Below are positions 41,607-50,128 of a DNA stretch of 64,000 nt, one piece after another (the stretch's first letter is position 1; every line of letters starts with the position of its first letter). The DNA comes from Methanosalsum zhilinae DSM 4017 (GTDB lineage: Archaea; Halobacteriota; Methanosarcinia; Methanosarcinales; Methanosarcinaceae), in contig NC_015676.1 of NCBI RefSeq assembly GCF_000217995.1, forward strand, positions 1,218,103 through 1,282,102, read 5' to 3'. The translations under genes were made by a program, and so were the position numbers. Below the pieces are notes generated by a model. The model was not told where the DNA came from. It ran no database searches and worked only from the letters and a program-made list of their open reading frames with translations.

Positions 41607-41646
41607 ATGATAAATCATTTGATATATAAATATATTGATTTATCAT
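41607..41646 (-). promoter_or_regulatory. Promoter of the 37-residue gene, bracketed by inverted repeat
   Basis: ATGATAAATCA (41607-41617) and TGATTTATCAT (41636-41646) are perfect 11-bp inverted repeats. The 18 bp between them contain ATTTATATATC on the minus strand, a consensus TATA box. A dimeric regulator bound here would block or assist TBP. The gene start is about 83 bp downstream of the near arm. Confidence 0.6.
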
Positions 41647-41807
41647 GAAGAAATGTATTTAACTTTCTTTACCTTCTGTATTCAATAAAAAACTGGTTAA
41701 AATTTGAAGAAATAGGCCTGACATTCATTCTTACATACAGGATGTATAGTCATTTCTCCTTTTAACAAAAAGCAGCCATTTCACCTTTGTATTATTTTAC
41801 TAATTTC

Positions 41808-41826
41808 CTTTCATGATCATGGAAAG
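41808..41826. repeat. Palindromic site in the 41.5-42.0 kb spacer
   Basis: CTTTCATGATCATGGAAAG is a palindrome with one extra central-side base, built around CATGATCATG. It lies in a spacer with no gene and could be a protein-binding site. The rest of 41647-41940 shows nothing recognisable. Confidence 0.3.
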
Positions 41827-41942
41827 CAAACATTACATGCATATTGGAAAAATGATCCCGCCTTTATCCAATTCAATGTTTTTCACAAAAGTGGTAATCA
41901 ATATTTTATAAATTTCCTGGAAAAAATAAGATAGGATGAAGG

Positions 41943-41955
41943 GGACTTTGAGTCC
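41943..41955 (-). terminator. Small hairpin after the SIMPL gene
   Basis: GGACT and AGTCC form a 5-bp stem with a 3-nt loop, 28 bp past the stop of the SIMPL-domain gene. The following U-tract is weak. Confidence 0.3.
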
Positions 41956-41982
41956 AAAATCAAAATCTGTAAATAAAGCCCA

Positions 41983-42726
41983 TCATCCAATGATGTACGT
42001 GACCTGAACTGACATTGAAACCCTGCTTTCTCCGGGTTCAATTGGTGTCGGTTCTGGTGCTGCGTCCCTTGCTACAGCTTCTTCATAAAAGATCCTTGGT
42101 TGAGTACCTTCGGATATAGATGATGTCTTCACACCAATTATCTCAACACCCAGATTTTCAGCAAGAATTTCAGCCTTTGATGATGCATCCGCCACAGCTT
42201 CGCTGATCAGATCTTCACGCAGTTCTTTCTGCTTTTCATCAGATACAGTAAAAGAAATACCTCCAATCTGATTTGCTCCTGCAGCTGCAGACCTGTCAAT
42301 CATCTCTCCCAGACTGTCAAGCATTGTAGTGGTTATCTGTACATTATTGGAAGCTGCATAGCCTTCAATTGTCGGGGTTCTTCCCTCATAGTTGTATACA
42401 GGATACACAGAAACACGTGAGGTCTGGATTTCCCGATCCTGCAAACCAATGTCCCTAAGTTCATCAATTACTGCATTCATTATAGCTGCATTCTCTTGAG
42501 TTGCCTCATCTGCAGTAGGGGCCCTGACTTCTACCCCAATACTCAATGTTGCAGTGTCAGGTACAACCATCATTTCTGCATTTCCACTCATCTGCATAGT
42601 ATTTTCTGAACTTCTATCAGATGCACCAATTGATCCTGCATATAAAGTTGCTGCCATTAGCACCAGAACGATTGAAAGTGCAATAATGACATAATATAGT
42701 TTATCTTTATTATTTTCCTGAGACAA
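41983..42726 (-). CDS. SIMPL (DUF541) domain protein, membrane-anchored
   Basis: This 247-residue protein has one N-terminal membrane anchor (YYVIIALSIVLVLMAATLYA) and an exported SIMPL domain: MQMSGNAEMMVVPDTATLSIGV, TQENAAIMNAVIDELRDIGL, GISFTVSDEKQKELREDLISEAVADA, and a C-terminal VSMSVQVTYIIG. Family members occur at the cell surface in bacteria and archaea, and their role is poorly defined. The start is TTG with an AAGGAGAG ribosome site. No partner gene is adjacent. Confidence 0.9.
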   Translation of the reverse strand: MSQENNKDKLYYVIIALSIVLVLMAATLYAGSIGASDRSSENTMQMSGNAEMMVVPDTATLSIGVEVRAPTADEATQENAAIMNAVIDELRDIGLQDREIQTSRVSVYPVYNYEGRTPTIEGYAASNNVQITTTMLDSLGEMIDRSAAAGANQIGGISFTVSDEKQKELREDLISEAVADASSKAEILAENLGVEIIGVKTSSISEGTQPRIFYEEAVARDAAPEPTPIEPGESRVSMSVQVTYIIG

Positions 42727-42871
42727 TTTTAAACTCTCCTTTATTCCATTAAATAATATAAGTACGGATAAATATTAAAGAATTGTCTAAGCTTCAAAAC
42801 AGTTTGTAGTTATGAAAAATTAAACTTGCTGGAAAATACACTTTCCAATTATTATTAAGATATACAGTAAG

Positions 42872-44737
42872 TCAGCAGTTAATCGGCTCATTCTTAAAAG
42901 TAATAGAATAGCAAGTTCCATTTGAGGTGTCAATTTCTAGATTACCATCAAGCTGGCGAGTTAACATTGTAACAACCTTTAAGCCAGTAGATTTTGGATT
43001 GTTAATCTCATGGTCTTCTGATATTCCAATCCCATTATCCGATACTTTTAAAATATACTCACCATTGAGATATTTGAAACTAACATAAATTAGTCCATTA
43101 TCTTTGTCAGGAAATGCGTGCTTAATCGAATTTGTAAGTAGTTCAGTTAATATCAATCCAATTGGTACTGTTCGTTCAATATCAAGATAGACGGTATCCA
43201 GGTCGTTTCTCAAATCAATATTTCTGCTATCACTGAAGTAAGTGCGCAAGATATAATTTTCTAAATTCCTTATATAATCTGAGATTTCAATTCTTGACAA
43301 ATCCTGTACACCATATATTTTCTCGTGAGCTAGCGACATTGATTTTATTCTACTTTGACTATCCAGAAACGCAGATTTTACGATTTCGTCTTCAAAGTTT
43401 CGAGCCTGCATGTTCAGTAAGCTCGCAATCACCTGGAGATTATTTTTAATCCGGTGATGAATTTCCTGTAATAAAATTTCTTTTCTACGAAGATCTTCAA
43501 GTTCTACTCTATCTGTAATTTCATCAATTAGTATTTGAGCACCGGATAATTTGTTTTGTGAAAATATAGGTGCTATGTGAACTCTTACAATTATCTCTTT
43601 GTTCCATTTTGTTCTATAAACAATCTCTGCAGGACCTATTTTTTTACCCGTACTCAATACTTTAGCAAGATAATTTGAAAAACCTGAATCTACCAGTGGT
43701 TTAAATTTTAGAAGATTTATCTTTTTAGTTTCTTTTTCTCCAGGAGAACCTAATATATCTAAAACACGTGGATTTAAATATTTTATATTTCCATTGATAT
43801 CACAGGTAAGAATTCCTACCATTGATGATTCAACTAGATGTTGATAATTAACTCGCGTTTCACTCAGTTTATATTCAAGATCAAGACGAGTAATTGATAA
43901 GCCTACAAGTGAAGAATATATTTCTAAAAATATTTTATTTTCTAGTAAATCTCCCTCATTCATTATTATGGTAAAGTCACCAATCATCTGGTTATCCCTT
44001 TCAATTTTAACTACATATACCTCCCCAATATTGAACGTTTTTTCCAGTATCTTTACAATTTTATCTGAAATAACACCCCGGGTCAGTTTATGGAGATTAG
44101 AAAACCTTGTGATTTTTTGGCCTGCTATTTTCTGTGCACGATTAATATCGTGAGGCCATTTTTTATTTTTGGGATTAAATGAGAGAATTGAAATTGCTTT
44201 ATCAATGTGATTATTATTCCCAGAAATTGTAACCGTCCTAAAGAAATTCCCATCCTCTTCGTATATGTTTAAAGCAACATACTTTGCCCCGGAGATTGTT
44301 AATGCAGTATCAGATATTTTTTTATAATCGTTCTCTAAAAAAGAGGTTTGCAGCAGATTCTCAGCCATCTTTAGGGTTTCTTTTTCAACTGTAATATCCG
44401 AAAAAAGGGTTACAAAATAATGTTTTTCTGGAGAATATGCAGTAATTTTATACCATTTCCCTAAAATCTCAGAAAAATTCTCCAACTCAAGTTTTTCTCC
44501 AGTTAGTGCGACTTTACCATAAACTCCAATCCAGTCAAAACTTCCATTTCTAATTCCAGGGAAAATTTCAGTTGCATTTTTTCCAATGATTTCAGAAGCA
44601 TTTAGACCAGTCAAAATTTCAAATGCACGGTTGGTTTCCAGAAATTCATAGTCACACGGATTTCCTGAATTATCAAGAATTATTTTATGATATGCGTAAC
44701 CTTCAGATGTATTTTCTAATAAAAGTTTATTAAAATT
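42872..44737 (-). CDS. PAS sensor histidine kinase (HisKA_2), 5' end apparently frameshifted
   Basis: The C-terminus holds a HisKA_2 dimerisation domain (LLQEIHHRIKNNLQVIASLL, phospho-His in EIHHR) and an ATPase domain with VPIGLILTELLTNSIKHAF and VSDNGIGIS. Upstream lie a PAS domain, a GAF-like region and an N-terminal PAS. The family-like PAS sequence continues beyond any usable start (codons from 44737: KLLLENTSEGYAYHK, NRAFEILTGL), where a stop closes the frame. The frame one base away, from GTG 44775, encodes VENYEWIKERLY, which looks like the missing N-terminus. A one-base loss near 44738-44739 would explain this. It may be a pseudogene, a sequencing error or programmed. No response regulator is adjacent. 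Confidence 0.8.
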   Translation of the reverse strand, partial: NFNKLLLENTSEGYAYHKIILDNSGNPCDYEFLETNRAFEILTGLNASEIIGKNATEIFPGIRNGSFDWIGVYGKVALTGEKLELENFSEILGKWYKITAYSPEKHYFVTLFSDITVEKETLKMAENLLQTSFLENDYKKISDTALTISGAKYVALNIYEEDGNFFRTVTISGNNNHIDKAISILSFNPKNKKWPHDINRAQKIAGQKITRFSNLHKLTRGVISDKIVKILEKTFNIGEVYVVKIERDNQMIGDFTIIMNEGDLLENKIFLEIYSSLVGLSITRLDLEYKLSETRVNYQHLVESSMVGILTCDINGNIKYLNPRVLDILGSPGEKETKKINLLKFKPLVDSGFSNYLAKVLSTGKKIGPAEIVYRTKWNKEIIVRVHIAPIFSQNKLSGAQILIDEITDRVELEDLRRKEILLQEIHHRIKNNLQVIASLLNMQARNFEDEIVKSAFLDSQSRIKSMSLAHEKIYGVQDLSRIEISDYIRNLENYILRTYFSDSRNIDLRNDLDTVYLDIERTVPIGLILTELLTNSIKHAFPDKDNGLIYVSFKYLNGEYILKVSDNGIGISEDHEINNPKSTGLKVVTMLTRQLDGNLEIDTSNGTCYSITFKNEPINC

Positions 44738-44873
44738 CTATATAGCCTTTCCTTTATCCATTCATAATTCTCCACATGAATAATGTGAGAATAATCAGAA
44801 ATACTTGTTTTTAAAAGTATATTTTGATATGTATTACTATCCCTGACAATTATTTAAATCTTAAGCATTTGGA

Positions 44874-46247
44874 TCAAAAAATGATAGCATAACTAGTCCC
44901 GTTCGAATTATCTATATTCACGGTTCCCTGCAGTTGCTGTACTAGCATATTGATTAATTTAAGTCCCAGAGATTCAGATCTTTCAATATCAAAATCATCA
45001 GGTATTCCAATACCATCATCAGTTACTTTCAATAGATATTTATCATTTTCAAGTTTTTTAAAGATGATATTAATTGCCCCTTCATTCCCAATAGGAAAAG
45101 CATGCTTGATAGAATTTGTTATAATTTCAGTAATAATTAGTGCTAAGGGAACCAATATATCCATATTCAGATGTGCTGAATCTGAGTTAACATTCAGTTT
45201 AATGTTTTCATTTACATTATACGCCTTGAAAATGGATGTCCCCAGCTTTTCAATATAGTCCGATATTTCAATATTATCCAGATCTCCAGAATCATATAAT
45301 ATTTTATGGGCAATTAGCATCGATTTTACTCGATTTTGACTATCACTAAACGCCGCTTTAACCGATTCATCATCGAATTTTCTGGCCTGCATACTCAATA
45401 AACTTTCAATTACCTGAAGGTTATTTTTTACTCTATGATGAACCTCTTTTAGAAGGATCTCCTTCTTTTCCATTTCCTCTAATAGTTTGTACTCTGTGAT
45501 GTCAATCATAAAGCCCTGTATTTTAGTAGGTTCCCTGGATTTTAAATCAACATCAAAAACATCTTTTATCCATGCAAAAGTTCCATCCTTTTTGAAAAAT
45601 CTATACTCTATAGAACGAGGTTCTCTGCATTCCACGCATTCTGTGAAATATTGTATAACTCTATCATGGTCTGCTGGATGGATACGGTCTTCCCAGAATT
45701 TGAGATCAGTCCATTCATCAGGCAAATAACCTAAAATATCCGTAACCTGTGGGGCAACATAGTTCCAATGATCTTCAAAAATATCATATTCCCACAGAAT
45801 CGCATGTGCTGATTCTGCCAGATTTTTGTATTTCTGCTGACTTGATTTCAGATTCTCTTCATACATTTTGCGATCAGTAATATCTTCATGATATATCACA
45901 ATCAGATCATGATCTGCGAGTATGACTGCATGCATAGTAAACCAACGTTTTTCATCGGGAGAATGACAGGGATACTCCATTTCAAATTCATAACTCTGTC
46001 CTTTTATTAGATCCATAATCCCTTCGAAAGCTTCTTCAGCGACTTTATCGCCTTCAACCATTGCTTTCTTTGTCACGTCCAGATAATTTGAGCCTATGCC
46101 ACTATTTTTCAAAAAACAATTATCATTCTCTTCAGCAAATTTGATCCATTGTTTATTGTAGGAAACAATGGTTCCATCCATATCTAATAATACAATATTT
46201 ATTCTTAAAGTATCTATAACACTTTGATTAAATTTCATCGAACACAT
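44874..46247 (-). CDS. PAS sensor histidine kinase (HisKA_2 type)
   Basis: This 457-residue cytoplasmic kinase without membrane segments starts MCSMKFNQSVIDTLRINIVL behind GGAGGAG. An upstream in-frame start at 46271 was rejected. Two PAS domains (VLLDMDGTIVSYNKQWIKFA; ILWEYDIFEDHWNYVAPQV with its PAC motif) precede HisKA_2 (LLKEVHHRVKNNLQVIESLL) and HATPase_c (PLALIITEIITNSIKHAF; VTDDGIGIPDDF). It is a tandem paralogue of the kinase gene directly downstream, arising by duplication. The signal and output partner are unknown. In methanogens such soluble kinases often sense redox or ligands through PAS. Confidence 0.93.
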   Translation of the reverse strand: MCSMKFNQSVIDTLRINIVLLDMDGTIVSYNKQWIKFAEENDNCFLKNSGIGSNYLDVTKKAMVEGDKVAEEAFEGIMDLIKGQSYEFEMEYPCHSPDEKRWFTMHAVILADHDLIVIYHEDITDRKMYEENLKSSQQKYKNLAESAHAILWEYDIFEDHWNYVAPQVTDILGYLPDEWTDLKFWEDRIHPADHDRVIQYFTECVECREPRSIEYRFFKKDGTFAWIKDVFDVDLKSREPTKIQGFMIDITEYKLLEEMEKKEILLKEVHHRVKNNLQVIESLLSMQARKFDDESVKAAFSDSQNRVKSMLIAHKILYDSGDLDNIEISDYIEKLGTSIFKAYNVNENIKLNVNSDSAHLNMDILVPLALIITEIITNSIKHAFPIGNEGAINIIFKKLENDKYLLKVTDDGIGIPDDFDIERSESLGLKLINMLVQQLQGTVNIDNSNGTSYAIIF

Positions 46248-46406
46248 GCACTCCTCCCCCCGTCCCGCCACAAGGAGAGTTCTTGATACTATTACTATGT
46301 TTTTTCAATAGTTTTTAATGTTTCTAAGATGTGGTAATCAAAAGTTTTATATGAAATCAATTCAAAAATTAAATAATTAAAGTGAGGGATTGATATATTT
46401 TTAGGA

Positions 46407-46480
46407 AGCCGCCGGAGGGATTTGAACCCTCGGCCTGCTGATTACGAATCAGCCGCTATACCGGACTAAGCCACGGCGGC
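46407..46480 (-). tRNA. tRNA-Thr (CGT)
   Basis: A 74-nt cloverleaf has acceptor GCCGCCG/CGGCGGC with discriminator T, anticodon arm GCTGA-TTCGTAA-TCAGC with anticodon CGT, and T-arm GAGGGTTCAAATCCCTC. There is no intron, and CCA is not encoded. It stands alone between trm5 and the kinase gene. Confidence 0.96.
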
Positions 46481-46524
46481 GTTAGAAACAGGATCAAATA
46501 CTTTTTTCTCTATCTTAAATGTTT

Positions 46525-47547
46525 TCATGCAGATGGTTTCTCTGTGCCATGGACCTGGAATTCAATGCATATGTTGTATTGATGTGGAGCATAAGATCTG
46601 ACAATACGATGGTCCCTGATCTGAATGCTTTTATTCGATCTCTTGCATGCCGTTTCAATCTTCCTGAGAGAACCCTCGAACATTTCATCTTCGTGAATTA
46701 TGTCATAGAAATGAACAATACCTCCTTCCTTTGAAATTCGAAGTGCAGGCTCCAGGAATTCATGGGCACTATGTGGAAGATTCATTATGACATGATCAGC
46801 ACTGTTTTTATATTGATCTGCAGCATCGTATGCATCGGATTCGACAACTTCCACGTTATACAGTCGATTCAGATCAACGTTTCTTTGCAGGTATACTACA
46901 GCATCTGGATTCTTGTCAATTGCCACGACTTTTTTAGCTCCACTTTTTTTAGCTATAAGGATACTGTAAGGGCCTATGCCTGCAAACATATCCACAACCA
47001 CATCGCCAGGGCTTATCTGAGAAAGAATCCGATCACGCTCGGTTGAAAGTCTTGGTGTAAAATATGCTTTCGTAATATCCAGGAAATACCTGCAGCCGTG
47101 TTCTTTATGTATCGTTTCTGTTGTAGGCCTTCCTTTGATTATTCTGTATTTTCTGATCCGATATTCTCCTTCCACAGGACTAACACTGGCAATCACAGTT
47201 TTAATGCTGGGGTGCACATCGAGTAATGCTTCAGCAACAGTATTTTCATTTTCAGGATCAGATTCTGTAATAGCAATATCACCCACTATTTCATATTGGG
47301 GTACAAAACCCAGTAGATCTTCAAGAGTTGGTTTTTTATTCAGCTTTTCAAATTCTTGTTCTTTGACCTCTGCACATTCCGGTAGTTGATCAAGTATAAT
47401 TGATGAAGGTTCTTTAATTAGCGGGATATAAAGATATCCATCTGATGAAAATATTCTGTAACCCGGATCCAGGATTTCATGATCAAGTAAAACACATCTG
47501 GATCTCTCACCCATCTTTACAGGAACTCTTATACAGATTTTTCTCAT
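46525..47547 (-). CDS. trm5: tRNA (guanine-37 N1)-methyltransferase Trm5
   Basis: Trm5 (340 residues) methylates G37 next to the anticodon to keep the reading frame. An N-terminal domain leads to EIVGDIAITESD, then TPRLSTERDRI, the SAM-binding motif VVDMFAGIGPYSILIAKK, and the catalytic MNLPHSAHEFL. The C-terminal strand HQYNICIEFQVHG is typical. The GAGGTGA ribosome site overlaps the end of the LysE-type transporter gene 8 bp upstream, so the two are cotranscribed. A tRNA-Thr gene lies 44 bp downstream. Confidence 0.93.
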   Translation of the reverse strand: MRKICIRVPVKMGERSRCVLLDHEILDPGYRIFSSDGYLYIPLIKEPSSIILDQLPECAEVKEQEFEKLNKKPTLEDLLGFVPQYEIVGDIAITESDPENENTVAEALLDVHPSIKTVIASVSPVEGEYRIRKYRIIKGRPTTETIHKEHGCRYFLDITKAYFTPRLSTERDRILSQISPGDVVVDMFAGIGPYSILIAKKSGAKKVVAIDKNPDAVVYLQRNVDLNRLYNVEVVESDAYDAADQYKNSADHVIMNLPHSAHEFLEPALRISKEGGIVHFYDIIHEDEMFEGSLRKIETACKRSNKSIQIRDHRIVRSYAPHQYNICIEFQVHGTEKPSA

Positions 47548-47555
47548 GTTTCACC

Positions 47556-48179
47556 TCACTGGAAAATGAACCATGCTCCAAAAATAACAAGAAACAGTCC
47601 ACAACCAGTAACTATTATTCTATACATAGAGTCTGTCATTAAAGCTTTTCCGCGGCTAAAAGCAATGGATACCATACTGTACCATCCCATATCTGCAAGC
47701 CAGTGACCTATCACAAAAAATACCATTGCAAGCAAGCTGATATCAAGTCCATAAAATAGAAGTGCAGCACCCGCTGTTATCCACCACATCCAGAAATATG
47801 GATTTGAAGCAGAAGTAATTATGCCTGCAATATATGGATTTCCAAGACCAATATTATTCACATCTGAAGTCATAGAAATCCCTTCAATCGAATGATATCC
47901 AGATCTTGCAGTCATCAAGCCAAACAGCACCAGAACAATACCCCCAGTGATAGAAATATATGAAGGAAGAGAATCTCCAGTAAAAGAAAACAAACCAAAA
48001 ACTATCAGAATAATAATTAGCAACTCCAGTATTGAATGACCAGCAACCACTTTTGGACCTGCGATCCACCCATTTCTCAATGATGAATCTATTGTGGCAA
48101 ATAACATAGGTCCCGGTACCAGAGCACCAGATAATCCGACCAGAAAGCCTATAATTAACAGATCGATAATATCAAGCAT
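47556..48179 (-). CDS. LysE-family amino-acid exporter
   Basis: The 207-residue membrane protein has about six hydrophobic segments. The LysE/RhtB fold is indicated by IGFLVGLSGALVPGPMLFATIDSSLRNGW at the N-terminus and by GLGNPYIAGIITSASNPYFWMWW in the middle. Such proteins export amino acids or related metabolites. The substrate cannot be read from sequence. It is translationally linked to trm5 (8-bp gap), although no functional tie between the two is known. Confidence 0.9.
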   Translation of the reverse strand: MLDIIDLLIIGFLVGLSGALVPGPMLFATIDSSLRNGWIAGPKVVAGHSILELLIIILIVFGLFSFTGDSLPSYISITGGIVLVLFGLMTARSGYHSIEGISMTSDVNNIGLGNPYIAGIITSASNPYFWMWWITAGAALLFYGLDISLLAMVFFVIGHWLADMGWYSMVSIAFSRGKALMTDSMYRIIVTGCGLFLVIFGAWFIFQ

Positions 48180-48330
48180 ATTCGATGCAAATGATCTTTA
48201 ACCAAAATAAATGATGCGGAAAGTAAGAAAAGAAATGCCATCAATATATTTTATTTCAAAATGAAAAATAAAAACAGGCAGCAAAATAAAACTGTAAAAT
48301 GGGACTTAAAGAGGATCGAGATCACTCAGT

Positions 48331-49344
48331 TTAAAGAATGATCTCAATATCAAGCTCTTCTGCAAGTTCTTTATATCTATTACGTATGGTTACTTCTGTT
48401 ACACCGGCAACATCTGCAACTTCACGCTGTGTCCTTCGATCACCACACAGAATCGATGCAATATATATTGCAGCTGCAGCAACACCTGTTGGGCCTCTTC
48501 CACTGGTAAGCTCCTTTTCTGATGCTTGACGCAGAATTTCTACGCTTTTTGACTGAACTTCTCCCTTCAACTGAAGTCCGGAACAGAATCTAGGAACATA
48601 GTCTATTGGAGATGTGGGCATTAGCTTAAGAGACAATTCTCTTGAAATGAACCTATATGTTCTTCCAATCTCTTTTCTGCTGACCCTTGAAACTTCTCCG
48701 ATCTCATCGAGTGTCCTTGGAACACTGCATTGGCGACATGCTGCATAAAGTGCAGCTGCAGCAACACCTTCAATACTTCTTCCACGTATCAAATTTTTAT
48801 CTACGGCTTTTCTATAGACAACAGCAGCAGTTTCTCTGACTGTCCTTGGAAGACCAAGGGCTGATGCCATACGATCAAGTTCTGATAATGCAAATGCAAG
48901 GTTTCTTTCAGTGGCATTACTTACACGTATCCTACGCTGCCATTTTCTTAGCCTGTAGAGTTGAGCCCTGTTCTTTGACGAAATTGACTTACCATATGAA
49001 TCACGGTTTCTCCAGTCAATCATTGTAGAAAGACCTTTATCATGTATAGTGTAAGTCATTGGTGCCCCTACTCTGGAGCGTTTCATACGCTGATCATGAT
49101 CAAATGCACGCCATTCAGGCCCTTCATCAACAAACTCCGCGTCCACTACCAGACCACAGTCTGCACACACAAGTTCTGCCCTTTCATAATCATGTTCTAG
49201 ATTCCGGCTGCCACATTCCGGACACATCACCTCAGGCTTTTCAGTATCATCAGATTTCTCTTTTTCCTTACGCGCCTTTATCATAGCACGTATTTTTTCT
49301 CTTTCTGAAGTGTCAGAATACCTGACTCTTTCAACTTCTACCAT
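48331..49344 (-). CDS. tfb: Transcription initiation factor IIB
   Basis: TFB (337 residues) recruits RNA polymerase to TBP-bound promoters. The zinc ribbon uses C41, C44, C60 and C63 ([16 protein letters not shown]). A B-finger/linker follows ([22 protein letters not shown]), then two cyclin-like repeats and the BRE-contacting C-terminal helix ([16 protein letters not shown]). It is full length. A GGAGACATTAA ribosome site precedes the ATG. The gene appears monocistronic. Confidence 0.98.
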   Translation of the reverse strand: MVEVERVRYSDTSEREKIRAMIKARKEKEKSDDTEKPEVMCPECGSRNLEHDYERAELVCADCGLVVDAEFVDEGPEWRAFDHDQRMKRSRVGAPMTYTIHDKGLSTMIDWRNRDSYGKSISSKNRAQLYRLRKWQRRIRVSNATERNLAFALSELDRMASALGLPRTVRETAAVVYRKAVDKNLIRGRSIEGVAAAALYAACRQCSVPRTLDEIGEVSRVSRKEIGRTYRFISRELSLKLMPTSPIDYVPRFCSGLQLKGEVQSKSVEILRQASEKELTSGRGPTGVAAAAIYIASILCGDRRTQREVADVAGVTEVTIRNRYKELAEELDIEIIL

Positions 49345-49494
49345 TTAATGTCTCCTATGTATTTTTATCAATAAAGTTCAAACTTTTTGATTTGTGGTCA
49401 TCATAATATCATCTATTTGTATTATTATACACGTACCAACCACAACGCTTATACGGCAATAAATGAATAAATAACCAAATTCATCTGAAAAATA

Positions 49495-49755
49495 TTATTG
49501 AACATATACCCGTTCATTCACAAGTAATTTCAGCTGAGCAACATTTAATCCTTTGAGTGGTTTTACCGAATAGTAGGGATTATTTATCGGGCCAAAAACA
49601 TTGTTTATTTTTCCAATCTTTTCTACTGATTTGTCCACAACAACTGAATTGATCTTTGGTAAATCGCTTGTTTTGACCGAGTCTTCCTGCGCTTTTCCAC
49701 GAACAATGATGTTCTGCTGGCTTGTAAGATGCAATACTTTTCCAAGTCGTCTCAT
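49495..49755 (-). CDS. gar1: H/ACA RNP protein Gar1
   Basis: This 86-residue Gar1 binds Cbf5 and promotes turnover of H/ACA-guided pseudouridylation. The small beta-barrel pattern is clear: MRRLGKVLHLTSQQNIIVRG, VVDKSVEKIGKINNVFGPI, NPYYSVKPL. Length is right for the archaeal form, which lacks the eukaryotic Gly/Arg tails. A BRE/TATA element (CGAAACTTATATATAG, minus strand, 49812-49828) lies about 60 bp upstream. In some archaea gar1 is near tfb, and here they are 150 bp apart in the same direction. Confidence 0.93.
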   Translation of the reverse strand: MRRLGKVLHLTSQQNIIVRGKAQEDSVKTSDLPKINSVVVDKSVEKIGKINNVFGPINNPYYSVKPLKGLNVAQLKLLVNERVYVQ

Positions 49756-49915
49756 ATTTCTCTTTTAAACTATATATAAATACAACTGTTTAGTATATAA
49801 TAAACCAACTAATTCTATATATAAGTTTCGCAATGGATTTAAAATATAGCACCAAATTTAGTGAAATCTACCTCAATAAGTTCCCTGAAAATATCTGTCA
49901 TCTATTGATCCACAA

Positions 49916-49956
<41 letters not shown>

Positions 49957-50128
49957 AGTATAAAATTTTTTTACTATTTTGGTTGAGCTGAGTTGTACTT
50001 CATATAAATGTACACAATTAGACTATAAACCACAAACTTAAATATTAAATGATGCTTTCTAAAAGCAGATAGTACCATCAATGATTAAAATATTCAAATA
50101 GATTCATCCGCTCCATGGAGGATATCTG

